Assembly (NCBI RefSeq): GCF_036320965.1
Contig: NC_092235.1
Span: forward strand, 5,535,564-5,599,563
Length of the DNA stretch: 64,000 nucleotides
From: Panulirus ornatus
Lineage: Eukaryota; Arthropoda; Malacostraca; Decapoda; Palinuridae
Direction of reading: 5' to 3'
How positions within the stretch are numbered: position 1 is the stretch's first letter; every line of letters starts with the position of its first letter. A program made the translations under genes and the position numbers. The notes below the pieces were generated by a model. That model was not told the DNA's origin. It ran no database searches and saw only the letters and a list, made by a program, of their open reading frames with translations. Positions 44,868-55,792 of this stretch are shown here, one piece after another.

Positions 44868-45522
44868 CCCTGGGGATAGGGGTGAAAGAATACTTCCCAC
44901 GCATTCCTCGCGTGTCGTAGAAAGCGACTAGAGGGGACGGGAGCGGGGGGCCAGAAATCCTCCCCTCCTTGTATTTTTTTTAACTTTCTAAAATGGGAAA
45001 CAGAAGAAGGAGTCACGCGGGGAGTGCTCATCCTCCTCGAAGGCTCAGATTGGGGTGCCTAAATGTGTGTGGATGTAACCAAGATGTGAAAAAAGGAGAG
45101 ATAGGTAGTATGTTTGAGGAAAGGAACCTGGATGTTTTGGCTCTGAGTGAAACGAAGCTCAAGGGTAAAGGGGAAGAGTGGTTTGGGAATGTCTTGGGAG
45201 TAAAGTCAGGGGTTAGTGAGAAGACAAGAGCAAGGGAAGGAGTAGCAATACTCCTGAAACAGGAGTTGTGGGAGTATGTGATAGAATGTAATAAAGTAAA
45301 TTCTCGATTAATATGGGTAAAACTGAAAGTTGATGGAGAGAAATGGGTGATTATTGGTGCATATGCACCTGGGCATGAGAAGAAAGATCATGAGAGGCAA
45401 GTGTTTTGGGAGCAGCTGAATGAGTGTGTTAGTGGTTTTGATGCACGAGACCGGGTTATAGTGATGGGTGATTTGAATGCAAAGGTGAGTAATGTGGCAG
45501 TTGAGGGAATAATTGGTATACA
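44665..45522 (+). mobile_element. RTE LINE copy I, 5' end with intact endonuclease start
   Basis: This is the only clear view of an intact RTE 5' end. The leader begins AGCTAGAAGTTTCAG, contains (GT)n and (TA)n, then ATTATCCCTGGGGATAGGGG. A frame opens at ATG 44993 (MGNRRRSHAGSAHPPRRLRL) and enters the AP-type endonuclease: CLNVCGCN, LDVLALSETKL (catalytic Glu), AILLKQELW, VIIGAYAPG and VIVMGDLNAKV (the Asp and Asn of the GDLN motif). At 45522, in GIIGIH, it is replaced by (ATT)n, so the second half of the endonuclease and the RT are missing. Confidence 0.92.
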
Positions 45523-45525
45523 TTA

Positions 45526-45559
<34 letters not shown>

Positions 45560-45702
45560 CATTAATATCATTATTATTATTATCATTATTATTATTATTA
45601 TCATTATTATTATTATTGTTATTATTATTGTTATTATTATTATTATTGTTATTATTATTATCATTATTATAATTATTACTATTATCATTATCATTATTAT
45701 TA

Positions 45703-45761
<59 letters not shown>

Positions 45762-45770
45762 TATTATTAT
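45523..45770. repeat. (ATT)n microsatellite
   Basis: About 245 bases of interrupted ATT triplets between copies I and J. Confidence 0.95.
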
Positions 45771-47249
45771 ACTTTGTCGCTGTCTCCCGCGTTTGCGAGG
45801 TAGCGCAAGGAAACAGACGAAAGAAATGGCCCAACCCCCCCCCATACACATGTATATACATACGTCCACACACGCAAATATACATACCTACACAGCTTTC
45901 CATGGCTTACCCCAGACGCTTCACATGCCTTGATTCAATCCACTGACAGCACGTCAACCCCGGTATACCACATCGCTCCAATTCACTCTATTCCTTGCCC
46001 TCCTTTCACCCTCCTGCATGTTCAGGCCCCGATCACACAAAATCTTTTTCACTCCATCTTTCCACCTCCAATTTGGTCTCCCTCTTCTCCTTGTTCCCTC
46101 CACCTCCGACACATATATCCTCTTGGTCAATCTTTCCTCACTCATCCTCTCCATGTGCCCAAACCACTTCAAAACACCCTCTTCTGCTCTCTCAGCCACG
46201 CTCTTTTTATTTCCACACATCTCTCTTACCCTTACGTTACTCACTCGATCAAACCACCTCACACCACACATTGTCCTCAAACATCTCATTTCCAGCACAT
46301 CCATCCTCCTGCGCACAACTCTATCCATGGCCCACGCCTCGCAACCATACAACATTGTTGGAACCACTATTCCTTCAAACATACCCATTTTTGCTTTCCG
46401 AGATAATGTTCTCGACTTCCACACATTCTTCAAGGCCCCCAGAATTTTCGCCCCCTCCCCCACCCTATGATCCACTTCCGCTTCCATGGTTCCATCCGCT
46501 GCCAGATCCACTCCCAGATATCTAAAACACTTCACTTCCTCCAGTTTTTCTCCATTCAAACTCACCTCCCAATTGACTTGACCCTCAACCCTACTGTACC
46601 TAATAACCTTGCTCTTATTCACATTTACTCTTAACTTTCTTCTTCCACACACTTTACCAAACTCAGTCACCAGCTTCTGCAGTTTCTCACATGAATCAGC
46701 CACCAGCGCTGTATCATCAGCGAACAACAACTGACTCACTTCCCAAGCTCTCTCATCCCCAACAGACTTCATACTTGCCCCTCTTTCCAAAACTCTTGCA
46801 TTTACCTCCCTAACAACCCCATCCATAAACAAATTAAACAACCAGGGAGACATCACACACCCCTGCCGCAAACCTACATTCACTGAGAACCAATCACTTT
46901 CCTCTCTTCCTACACGTACACATGCCTTACATCCTCGATAAAAACTTTTCACTGCTTCTAACAACTTTCCTCCCACACCATATATTCTTAATACTTTCCA
47001 CAGAGCATCTCTATCAACTCTATCATATGCCTTCTCCAGATCCATAAATGCTACATACAAATCCATTTGCTTTTCTAAGTATTTCTCACATACATTCTTC
47101 AAAGCAAACACCTGATCCACACATCCTCTACCACTTCTGGAACCACACTGCTCTTCCCCAATCTGATGCTCTGTACATGCCTTCACCCTCTCAATCAATA
47201 CCCTCCCATATAATTTACCAGGAATACTCAAGAAACTTATACCTCTGTA
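45771..47249 (-). mobile_element. RTE LINE copy J, intact RT core
   Basis: Minus strand. One unbroken frame from about 47249 to the stop at 45954 (425 codons from SIPGKLYGR). It contains motif A (DLEKAYDRV), motif B ([13 protein letters not shown]), motif C (FADD), the connector ([12 protein letters not shown]), an [20 protein letters not shown] segment and the terminal VNWSDVVYRG. It has the short-type 3' untranslated region with hairpin. Endonuclease and linker are absent. The 5' side ends in (ATT)n. Confidence 0.93.
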
Positions 47250-47342
47250 TTATTATTATCATTACTATTATTATTATTATCATTATCATTATTACCATCA
47301 TTGTTATTTTTACTGTTTTTGTTGTTATCATTATCATAATAA
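47250..47342. repeat. (ATT)n microsatellite
   Basis: Interrupted ATT/ATC triplets begin exactly at the 5' truncation of copy J. Confidence 0.9.
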
Positions 47343-48249
47343 ACTGTGACTTCCAATAAATCATGTTCAAATCAATATGTATATATCAATGAAGTAAATG
47401 AAGTAAAACGAAAGTATCCATACCAGTGTCAGTTTTGGGCTTTCTTACTTCTATTTTGTCAAATGATACTCATGAAATCATGTAACTTTTCTTAACAAAT
47501 ATATTCATTCTGATGGGTAATGCTGCTTCACGGTCAAATGATGTTTTATAACTAAGAGAAAATTTCTTACGTTGTAGACCTGACGGAGGTAAATGTATTT
47601 CAATTTGTTCTGTGTTGCTGGAGCTGACGTCTGTGGAGAGACTATATACAGTTGATATAGTACTATTGTGTTATCAAACATTGCTATAATATCCACTCGT
47701 ATGTAAAGAGTTTCCACGAGGTTGCACTAAATCAAAATTAGGTCACAAATACAGACATACATTTAATTGGACTAATATATTTAGCGTTAATTTGGATATG
47801 AAATTATTTGAAGGAAGATATTTAATTCCTTAGTTTAATGCTCAATACTTTAACTGCAGTACATCAGTCACAACAATGACTGACCACCACAATAATGGTG
47901 CCAGATGGAAACAACCACATGACACAACATCTGTAATCCCAAGCAGGATGTATCTTAATGGAGTTATTTTTCTTCTGCAATATCTCCTACTAACTGAGAT
48001 CTTTATGGGCACTGTTAACATTTTTGAAGTGCATCACTTGGCCCACATTTTCCTGAAATGTATAGCCTTGACTACAGCCTTATTGAAATGTCTTCCACAA
48101 AATATAATGTTCCAAATTATGCTGCACAAAAGATATCCAATGTTCATAACATGGCATTTGAAGTGCAGAAGAAAATCATGCAATACGTAAACCTAATAAC
48201 GACGTGGATCTATAATAAATGACCCTGCAAGCAGTCAATAAAGATGGTT
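47343..48249. other. No gene seen
   Basis: AT-rich. A 104-codon frame at 47876-48190 has no recognised motif. Confidence 0.5.
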
Positions 48250-48450
48250 TAAAGTCACGAGTTAGCACGAGTTAGGCTACTGTTTTCCCACAACTTCTAC
48301 AGGAGAACAGGTCACTCTAAGGTTGCCTATTGAAGCCTCTTTCTTCCCTGGAACACCTAAGCTGTGGAATTCTTTTCCTTTTCTGTTTCCTTCTTCATAT
48401 AATCTTTATTCCTGCAAGAGTCAGTTAAACAAACACTTACGGAAATCAAT
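48250..48450 (+). pseudogene. C-terminal LINE fragment, third type
   Basis: The plus strand encodes FFPGTPKLWNSFPFLFPSSY then NLYSCKSQLNKHL, the pattern that closes many jockey/I-type LINE polymerases (WN.LP ... F...L...L). Nothing else of the element is recognisable. Confidence 0.6.
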
Positions 48451-49109
48451 TTCTACTTTCTTTGTCTATATTTATTTGACCTACGATGGCCTTTACTGGG
48501 CTTTAGTATTATTTTTAACGGCTAATTCATTCACGGACGAACATCAAGGTTGGGTCTTAATTAAGATATGGGAATGTGAAAGGAAGACATAATAGACTGG
48601 AAAGTGTTTACAAACTTTTGGAGGAAGTGAAAAACCTGCCAGGTCATAGTTATTGGGAAAGACAACAGGGTAGAGAGTTCCAAAAGCTTCGAGGTGAAGG
48701 GAAAGAAACAAGTTATCCAAACGGCCTACCCTTGACTTGCCAACGGCCAGACAGTAATCATGTGACACAGCAGCTTGCCGGGTATTGCGTGGTCTAGCAA
48801 GTGGTGGGAGGCACACAAGCAGCCAGCTCTTGGGAGCAAAAGCCGAGGTAATACCTCTCGAAGAGGGAAATGGAACTAATATTACGGCATAGGGCAAGTG
48901 CCATGTATACACTATTAAAAAAAAGAATGTAATAAATCCCTCTGAAGACAGATGTTGAATATTAACTTTGTTCTTTAACATCGTCTTATTTTAATTACAG
49001 TTTCCTAACTCATGAGCCATTTAATCATTATCAAAAAAAAAACATTATTAAACCTAAATTTCATTTTAGGAAATTTTAGAGGCTAACGATTTGAGCAAAT
49101 TAAACTCAA
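48451..49109. other. No gene seen
   Basis: No clear gene or repeat. A GC-richer piece at 48640-48870 has short frames only. Confidence 0.4.
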
Positions 49110-49149
49110 CCTAACCTAACCTAACCTAACCTAACCTAACCTAACCTAA
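49110..49149 (-). repeat. Interstitial telomere repeat (TTAGG)8
   Basis: Eight uninterrupted CCTAA pentamers on the plus strand, equal to TTAGG on the minus strand, the telomere motif of most arthropods. The flanks are ordinary AT-rich DNA. Confidence 0.95.
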
Positions 49150-49696
49150 TCTTCACCAAATGAAATAAATATAATCTTCATCAAAGCTAATACTGTGTAT
49201 TGGTATTATTTCCATACACAGCAAAGCACAACATAATTTTAATGTTTGCAAGTCTCGAGTGAGAAGTGATATCTTTATTGTGAAATTCTAATATTTTGGG
49301 AGAAATATGAAGTATTTGGCATCATACTACAAGGAATTGTCTTATAGGTGAATGATGAAAATAAACCCCGAGACATATAAGTGACACCCTATTGTCAGTC
49401 TCATGTAATGTTTCTGTTTATCATCTTAAAGACATTTATGTGACTACACTAATTTTTTTGACTTGGTTGACCTTGACCTATCAACATACGAGTAGAGGTT
49501 AAGCCTATATCTAATTATGGTAATAATTTTTCAATAGCTACATATTTTTTTTCATTGTTTAGCCTGCGTGGACGACCAGAGATGGAGAAGTAATTCATTC
49601 TTGAGCTGCAGCATTTCATCGTTTCCTGCAAGCTAGTCTTGTATTACATGAGGGATTGTGTAATGAACACAATTAGAAGGTGTACAGTTATATATG
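49150..49696. other. No gene seen
   Basis: AT-rich, no recognised content up to the RTE boundary. Confidence 0.5.
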
Positions 49697-50700
49697 AAGA
49701 AAGTGATTGGTTCTCAGTGAATGTTGGTTTGCGGCAGGGGTGTGTGATGTCTCCATGGTTGTTTAATTTGTTTATGGATGGGGTTGTTAGGGAGGTAAAT
49801 GCAAGAGTCTTGGAAAGAGGGGCAAGTATGAAGTCTGTTGGGGATGAGAGAGCTTGGGAAGTGAGTCAGTTGTTGTTCGCTGATGATACAGCGCTGGTGG
49901 CGGATTCATGTGAGAAACTGCAGAAGCTGGTGACGGAGTTTGGTAAAGTGTGTGGAAGAAGAAAGTTAAGAGTAAATGTGAATAAGAGCAAGGTTATTAG
50001 GTACAGTAGGGTTGAGGGTCAAGTCAATTGGGAGTTGAGTTTGAATGGAGAAAAACTGGAGGAAGTGAAGTGTTTTAGATATCTGGGAGTGGATCTGTCA
50101 GCGGATGGAACCATGGAAGCGGAAGTGGATCATAGGGTGGGGGAGGGGGCGAAAATTTTGGGAGCCTTGAAAAATGTGTGGAAGTCGAGAACATTATCCC
50201 GGAAAGCAAAAATGGGTATGTTTGAAGGAATAGTAGTTCCAACAATGTTGTATGGTTGCGAGGCGTGGGCTATGGATAGAGTTGTGCGCAGGAGGATGGA
50301 TGTGCTGGAAATGAGATGTTTGAGGACAATGTGTGGTGTGAGGTGGTTTGATCGAGTAAGTAACGTAAGGGTAAGAGAGATGTGTGGAAATAAAAAGAGC
50401 GTGGTTGAGAGAGCAGAAGAGGGTGTTTTGAAATGGTTTGGGCACATGGAGAGAATGAGTGAGGAAAGATTGACCAAGAGGATATATGTGTCGGAGGTGG
50501 AGGGAACGAGGAGAAGAGGGAGGACCAAATTGGAGGTGGAAAGATGGAGTGAAAAGGATTTTGTGTGATCGGGGCCTGAACATGCAGGAGGGTGAAAGGA
50601 GGGCAAGGAATAGAGTGAATTGGAGCGATGTGGTATACAGGGGTTGACGTGCTGTCAGTGGATTGAATCAAGGCATGTGAAGCGTCCGGGGTAAACCATG
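49697..50700 (+). mobile_element. RTE LINE copy K, strongly 5'-truncated
   Basis: It starts at [13 protein letters not shown], just before RT motif B, and keeps FADD and the C-terminal region. One extra G near 50521 shifts the frame, so the normal ending is lost and translation stops at 50568. It is cut at its 3' side at 50700, inside the untranslated region and before the hairpin. The upstream open codons belong to flanking DNA. Confidence 0.9.
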
Positions 50701-51094
50701 ATTGTGATTAAGATGGATTTTCTTTTGTCTTTTTTCATCTACCACCACAAGCACAAATTTAATTTCTATCCTTTATAAATTGTTCTTCGTTTGGTATCAT
50801 TAAAACAAGAATTGGTTTATTATTTAGAATTATCTGACGCGTTAAGAGCGAAGATTATTTGCGAGTTTTGATGAAGGATAACACGTCAGCAGGTGTGACC
50901 ATCTTGTATTAGGTATACACAATATTTATGAAGACCTTGCATGTCCTTCCCGACTGGGGATCGAGTGAGGTGATGTATACTTATATCAGCTGATGTGATC
51001 AACCTTACATGAAGAGGGAGGAGAGGCGAGGCAATGGAATACTAGAGCAAGAGGAAAATAATGGTGTTTGAGATAGAAAAAAAATCAGAATTAT

Positions 51095-51325
51095 TTATCG
51101 TTGTCCATCATTATGGCTAGGCTAAGATCATTTATCGCTGTCCATGATGGTTAGGCTAAGATCATTTATCATTTTCCATGATGGCTAGGCTAAGATCATT
51201 CATCGCTGTCCATGATAACTAAGCTAAGATCATTTATCGCTGTCCATTATAGCTAGGATAAGATAATCTATCGCTGTACTTGATAGCTAGGCTAAGGTCA
51301 TTTATCGTTGTCCATGATGCAGTCT
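51095..51325. repeat. Roughly 34-bp tandem repeat, about 6 units
   Basis: The unit is GGCTAGGCTAAGATCATTTA followed by TCGCTGTCCATGAT, with moderate divergence. Nothing else is seen from 50701 to 51660. Confidence 0.85.
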
Positions 51326-51665
51326 GGGCCCAGCCCGAGCTGTAGGGGATAGAAGACCTCCAAGATAACACTAGCCAGACTCTAAGAACATTTAAGATCA
51401 TAAGAACATTATCCAGTTGTCTTTTACTTATCAGGAAATACGTTTGTATGCAACTCTTAGCTGATAAGAGATGTTTGATCTCTTATCACCCAGAACTCAC
51501 CACGAGGAGGTGGTTGCATGTCAAGTTCCATAATTTTTTCCATTTTGAATAAATATTCTAATATCCTCTTAAATAAAGGTCTTTCCCGTTTGAAGATATA
51601 TAAAGACATTAATTACCTCTAAAACAAAGTTCTTATTGTGAGGTAGATAGTTGAGGAAGGGCACC

Positions 51666-52523
51666 TCATTTCCTGCCCTTCCTCTGGTTCCGTTGGCCCC
51701 CTCCTCTGGTACGCCTCCGGCGGACTGACCTCATCACCTTCTTCAGCTCACCAATAATAAGTGGCAGAGCTGGTCTCTCTGAGGGGTCGCTGTGGGTCGC
51801 TGTTTGGTAAAGATCCTGGAGGCTTTCCCGCACACCCTGCTTCCTGACCAGGATGGACACGTGCCTCATTAGATGCCCAAAAGAGAAGACGTCACTGGCT
51901 GGGGAGACCGGCTTGCGCTCCCTGACCTCAGGGGCCAACCACAGGTCAGGAACATTGTACTCAACGCAGCTTCCCTTCTTAACGCTCAAGCCGAAGTCGA
52001 TGATGTGAAACTCTGGCTTCTCACCCATCGTCACCGTCACATTCTCGACCTTGACGTCATTATGGACAATGTTTTTCTTATGGATTTCCATCAGCCGACG
52101 AGCGACCATGATGGCGGACTCGACCAGTTCCTCGTCCGACCGACATGTTCTCATGAACTTATCATAAGGCTGGCCAGTGTGGCTTAAGATGATCAATGGG
52201 GGGTTGCGGCACACTGCTCGAAGTAGAGGGGCTCCTCCAGCCCCAGCCAGTCTCCTGTGAATGTCGGCTTCATCCATAAGACTTTTCCAACTCACTCCGT
52301 CCAGAAGGGTTTTGATGACGCAACACGATCCACGGAACAACACCGTTTCAATCTTGGCGTTGCCTCCCCGACCCACCTCTCTCATGACCACCAGGTCATT
52401 TACATCCTTCTGGGTCAACTTTACAACTGGAACACTCATTTTGACTCCGGCCTGAGGTGCACTTACCAAATTTTCTTCTTGCCGGAGAGTGTGAGAGGAG
52501 ATGTTGTCGGTACGGAATCCCAT
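51666..52523 (-). CDS. Intronless protein kinase, non-RD type
   Basis: A single-exon gene on the minus strand; from the ATG at 52523 the product has 285 residues. All main kinase landmarks are present: glycine-rich loop GRGGNAKI (51-58), VIK lysine (71), a Glu in the following helix (near 85), catalytic loop HNDVKVEN (154-161) and DFG (176-178). APE (197-199), the DVFSFG aspartate (near 211) and the DPSERP arginine (near 250) complete the set. The usual HRD is HND, so it lacks the Arg that contacts the activation loop. It probably phosphorylates Ser/Thr; the substrate is unknown. The last 20 residues are very basic (RRRRTRGGG...RKGRK), as in a nuclear or RNA-contacting tail. A second ATG in good context at 52439 would give 258 residues and still a full domain. 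This is the only intact host protein gene seen. Confidence 0.88.
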   Translation of the reverse strand: MGFRTDNISSHTLRQEENLVSAPQAGVKMSVPVVKLTQKDVNDLVVMREVGRGGNAKIETVLFRGSCCVIKTLLDGVSWKSLMDEADIHRRLAGAGGAPLLRAVCRNPPLIILSHTGQPYDKFMRTCRSDEELVESAIMVARRLMEIHKKNIVHNDVKVENVTVTMGEKPEFHIIDFGLSVKKGSCVEYNVPDLWLAPEVRERKPVSPASDVFSFGHLMRHVSILVRKQGVRESLQDLYQTATHSDPSERPALPLIIGELKKVMRSVRRRRTRGGGQRNQRKGRK

Positions 52524-52524
52524 C

Positions 52525-52586
52525 CTCAAATGATTACACTTCTCTCGCCGCCGGCCTTATATACCCCTGGGTCATGTGACGTCACA
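52525..52586 (-). promoter_or_regulatory. Kinase core promoter: CRE, TATA box, initiator
   Basis: On the minus strand a perfect CRE palindrome TGACGTCA (52577-52584) precedes TATATAA (52557-52563). About 30 bases after the first T of the TATA box is TCATTT, which fits the arthropod initiator TCAKTY, placing the predicted start near 52531. That leaves only about eight bases before the ATG at 52523. The later ATG at 52439 may therefore be used, or transcription may start slightly upstream. The spacing is what TATA-driven, inducible genes show. Confidence 0.65.
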
Positions 52587-52599
52587 TAACCAGATCTAT

Positions 52600-52924
52600 C
52601 CAGATTAAATCCTATACAAATCCGGATATGTAGACGGATTCATTTAGTTTTATTGCGATCATTATTTGATGAAATCTAAAGGTGTCGAAGAAATAGTCAG
52701 GATGGCCAATGGTGTTGAGAGTGTAGTGAAGATGGCTAGGGATGTTGAAGGATCTAAATAGTTTCGATATACCAATACTTTTTGAATCAATAAATCATTA
52801 TAAATACTAATAAGACAAAAAACACTTTGACGAAAATTTAGCCATTTTCCAGCATCGAAATAAAAGGATATGAGGTAAATGGCTTTTGGGAAATCATTGT
52901 TGAATAATAGTTACTTTCTGAGAA

Positions 52925-52963
<39 letters not shown>

Positions 52964-53505
52964 ACAAACCTAGAGAACATAGCATGAAATTAGGGCAATA
53001 TTGTTCAAATATATTCAGAGAAGTAATTTCAAAGTTCATAGAAGAGTGGTTGATGAATGGAATAAGAAGAATGAGGTCATGTTAAGGCAGACACAATACA
53101 TAAATCTTACAAGTTGTATAATAGTACGGAATGTTCTAGAGATTTGGCCTGGCGAGTGTAGAACTCTCTCCTCACACAGTAAAAATAGGTAATTACACAC
53201 TCACAGATTCAGAGGTTATCATGTTGAAGGCGAGGTGAAAACTGAAGATTCAAATCAAAGAACAATAAGAAGCGTCATGATAAGATGAAAGAGGGAATTG
53301 GTAAATTGACAAATATAGTTTAATCTAAAACATGAACGGTAAATCACTTCGAGTGAAGAAAGTCAAGTGGAAAACATAGAAAATGAAAGACCAAAGAGAA
53401 GAATTTTGAACATCTGGGATAACATTTAATGTAGGAAACACGATCTCACCAAATGAGCTTTAGTTAACGCTTCATGTACAGTGTAAATATATATATATAT
53501 ATGTA
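52600..53505. other. Mostly unassigned; (CA)n and possible LINE tail
   Basis: (CA)n at 52926-52966. At 53000-53130 the plus strand shows SKFIEEWLMNGIRRM or, in another frame, HRRVVDEWNKKNEV, resembling a LINE C-terminus but too short to place. At 53150-53200 GGCGAGTGTAGAACTCTCTC and TAGGTAATTACACAC belong to a short repeat also seen near 28983 and 53858. Confidence 0.4.
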
Positions 53506-53507
53506 CT

Positions 53508-53565
<58 letters not shown>

Positions 53566-53570
53566 TGTGT
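53506..53570. repeat. (TG)n microsatellite
   Basis: About 60 bases of GT dinucleotides. Confidence 0.95.
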
Positions 53571-53679
53571 ACGGATAAACTTTAATGCTGGCCGGGGTGT
53601 ACTGGTGATGCCTTTGACCTAAAATGTAAGTTCAAGCCCGTAGGCTGACCCTGCACGTAGCTTGAATCCTTTTGTGTTC

Positions 53680-54640
53680 ACTATAATCTTCTTTACTACA
53701 TCTCCTCTCCTTAATCCCTTTATCTTCACTATGCAAGGCTTATTATAATCTTCACTACAACCTCATCTTCATATGACCTTATCTTGACTAAGCTGGTTTC
53801 AAGGAAGGCTTTAGATTTTACCCGCTCACACAAACAACGTACTTACACGGGGCCCCACGAGTGTAAAACTCCCTCCTAATACAGTGCAAATAGATGATTA
53901 CACACACCTACACACCACCACCACCACTAACAATACACAGAGAAATAGCCTTTTCGGTTGGCTTTGGATCCGCCCTTGAACGTAGTTTGGAGGATTTGGG
54001 GGATCAGATCAATAAGGTTAAGTTCATTACTACCTCATATTCACTAACGTGTATCTTCACTACTAGCTTATTTTCACTAAATATATCTTCGCTATACCCT
54101 CTTCTTCACTACACCGTTATTTCTACCATACCATCATCATTGCACTCCCTGATGTTCACTAAAAGTAGTTCTTATCTTCACTACATAATCATTTTGAATA
54201 AACTTTACTCTTTAATAACCCTCATCTCTACTAAATTCGTATCTTCACTACATTCGTATCTTCACTACAACCTATCTTGACAATATCCTTATCATCACTA
54301 TACTCTTCTTCACTACACTCTCATCTTAACATCATCCTTCTGTTTACCGAACTTAGTTCAAAGTCTGACTTGAACGTAGCTTTGGAAAGTTTGTGTTCCT
54401 CATTGTGTTACCTCCTTAGTATCATTGTAAAGGCAATTGTCACCTCTCCCTAACTAAACCCTCATCGTCACTACACTCTCATCATTATCATTACTTCTTG
54501 ATGTTCAATACAAAATTTTAACATATACATTTATCTTCACTACAGAATAATTTTCATTGCACCTTAATCTTCATTACTCCTTGTTTCAGCTACATCCGTA
54601 TCTTCCATTCATTCTTATATCTTATATTAGTTACATCTTT
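53680..54640. repeat. Degenerate ATCTTCACTACA tandem repeat
   Basis: The word TCATCTTCACTACA and variants recur at irregular spacing for nearly 1 kb. It is not coding. Confidence 0.75.
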
Positions 54641-54664
54641 ACAATATCTTTATGTCTTCTCTGT

Positions 54665-54870
54665 TCCGTCTTTTGGAAAATTGAAAATGAGAGTAAAGGA
54701 TTTCCGGCCTTCTGCTCCCTCCCCTTTTAGTCGCCTTGTACGACACGCAGGGAATACGTGGCAAGTATACTTTCTTCCCTATCCCCAGGGATAACAGCAT
54801 CTGGTGTTCCCAGACGGTCACCCATCCAAGTACTAACCAGACCCAACGTTGCTTAACTTCCCTGATCGGA

Positions 54871-54874
<4 letters not shown>
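54665..54874 (-). mobile_element. 5S rRNA-derived SINE-like element
   Basis: On the minus strand, 54874-54795 is the 3' two-thirds of a 5S rRNA: CGTCCGATCAGGGAAGTTAA, GGTCTGGTTAGTACTTGG, ATGGGTGACCGTCTGGGAAC, through CAGATGCTG. It contains the internal promoter boxes A and C. It is fused directly to TTATCCCTGGGGATAGGGAA and the rest of the SINE-like body (54794-54665). The 5' third of 5S is replaced by (TA)n. This suggests that the SINE-like family is headed by 5S rRNA, as in the SINE3 class; the copies at 36942 and 42051 lack the head. Confidence 0.7.

Positions 54875-54957
<83 letters not shown>
54875..54957. repeat. (TA)n microsatellite
   Basis: About 80 bases of TA upstream (minus sense) of the 5S-like sequence. 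Confidence 0.95.
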
Positions 54958-54959
<2 letters not shown>

Positions 54960-54992
54960 ACTGAAAACAATGAATTTCCCAAATAACAAAAA

Positions 54993-55064
54993 TGGAAGCG
55001 CCGGGGTTTGAACCCGGGTCCTCTCGCATGCCAAGCGAGTGCTCTACCACTGAGCTACGCCCCC
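54993..55064 (-). tRNA. tRNA-Ala (anticodon GGC)
   Basis: The 72-base minus-strand sequence folds completely. It has a 7-bp acceptor with the alanine identity pair G3-U70, a D arm GCTC/GAGC, an anticodon stem CTCGC/GCGAG with loop TTGGCAT, a T arm CCGGG/CCCGG with TTCAAAC, and discriminator A. A T5 run follows at once (54988-54992), a pol III terminator. No intron. It is likely functional. Confidence 0.93.
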
Positions 55065-55079
55065 AAGAACATTTTTTTG

Positions 55080-55570
55080 GACTTAGTATTATATGAAGCA
55101 CTGAGATTACCACGGCAAAATAGTGTTTGACCGACCGTTGCCGACTAGCCGGCAAAATAACCACAGGTAAATCTCCATGTTGCTGTCGTGTTTTCCTCTC
55201 AATTTTCCACGAAGAAATGAGTTTTACTTTTTTATTGTCGTTGCAATAGACTGGAACTAAGCAATAGACTGGAACTAAGCTGACCTGGTATGAGGTCAGA
55301 GCCCTCATTATCATCCCTGCTAACTACCGGAAGCAGATTAAGTCGTTCCACAACCGATGTCCGGCCCATGTTAACTCTGATGTGCCCAGCAGTTGGAGGA
55401 GGATCGCCAGAAGCTTCTGGAAGATTTCAAGGACGTCTTGGTGGACCTGACCCTTTCAGATAAGGTCGAAAACCCCAATTTATTGTGAAGATCTTCACTA
55501 TAACGTTGGACGAAGGTACTGAATGTTGCACACATGTGATGCGGACAAAATGAAAAAAGAAAAAGACAAA
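55080..55570. other. Between tRNAs; possible gypsy RT start fragment
   Basis: At about 55387-55472 the plus strand reads AQQLEEDRQKLLEDFKDVLV and then DLTLSDKVE, similar to the segment just ahead of the reverse transcriptase in Ty3/gypsy proteins. The remainder, including a short duplicated AATAGACTGGAACTAAGC (55246-55277), is unassigned. Confidence 0.35.
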
Positions 55571-55575
55571 AATTA

Positions 55576-55647
55576 TGTCTGGTGTGGGTCTCGAACCCAC
55601 GACCTTGAGTGTGTAAGACTCACGCTCTACCACTGAGCTAACCAGAC
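55576..55647 (-). tRNA. tRNA with UAC anticodon (Val by anticodon, Lys-like body)
   Basis: 72 bases with a perfect 7-bp acceptor (GTCTGGT/ACCAGAC), D arm GCTC/GAGC, anticodon stem TGAGT/ACTCA with loop CTTACAC, T arm GTGGG/CCCAC with TTCGAGA, and discriminator A. A T5 terminator lies just downstream. The anticodon UAC would read the Val codon GUA. The D arm and T arm, however, resemble animal tRNA-Lys(CUU) more than animal tRNA-Val, so true charging is uncertain. It may be a decoding variant or a tRNA-derived repeat. Confidence 0.8.
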
Positions 55648-55789
55648 AATAGAAAATTCGTCTGTTTCTTCAATTTGAATTAATGAAAATCTTTGCGAGG
55701 CAGCGTTTAGAAAAGAGTGATGTCTTTGACGAAATTTACTTGCTTGGCTCCTTCTTCTGTTCCTCATTATCGAAAGTAAACATACTGAA

Positions 55790-55792
<3 letters not shown>

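Noticed and set aside
51873..52589. Plus-strand frames of about 105 codons opposite the kinase
   Set aside because: Antisense of a clearly conserved kinase domain.
55385..55633. Short frames over the tRNA genes
   Set aside because: They are translations of tRNA sequence and its flanks, not proteins.
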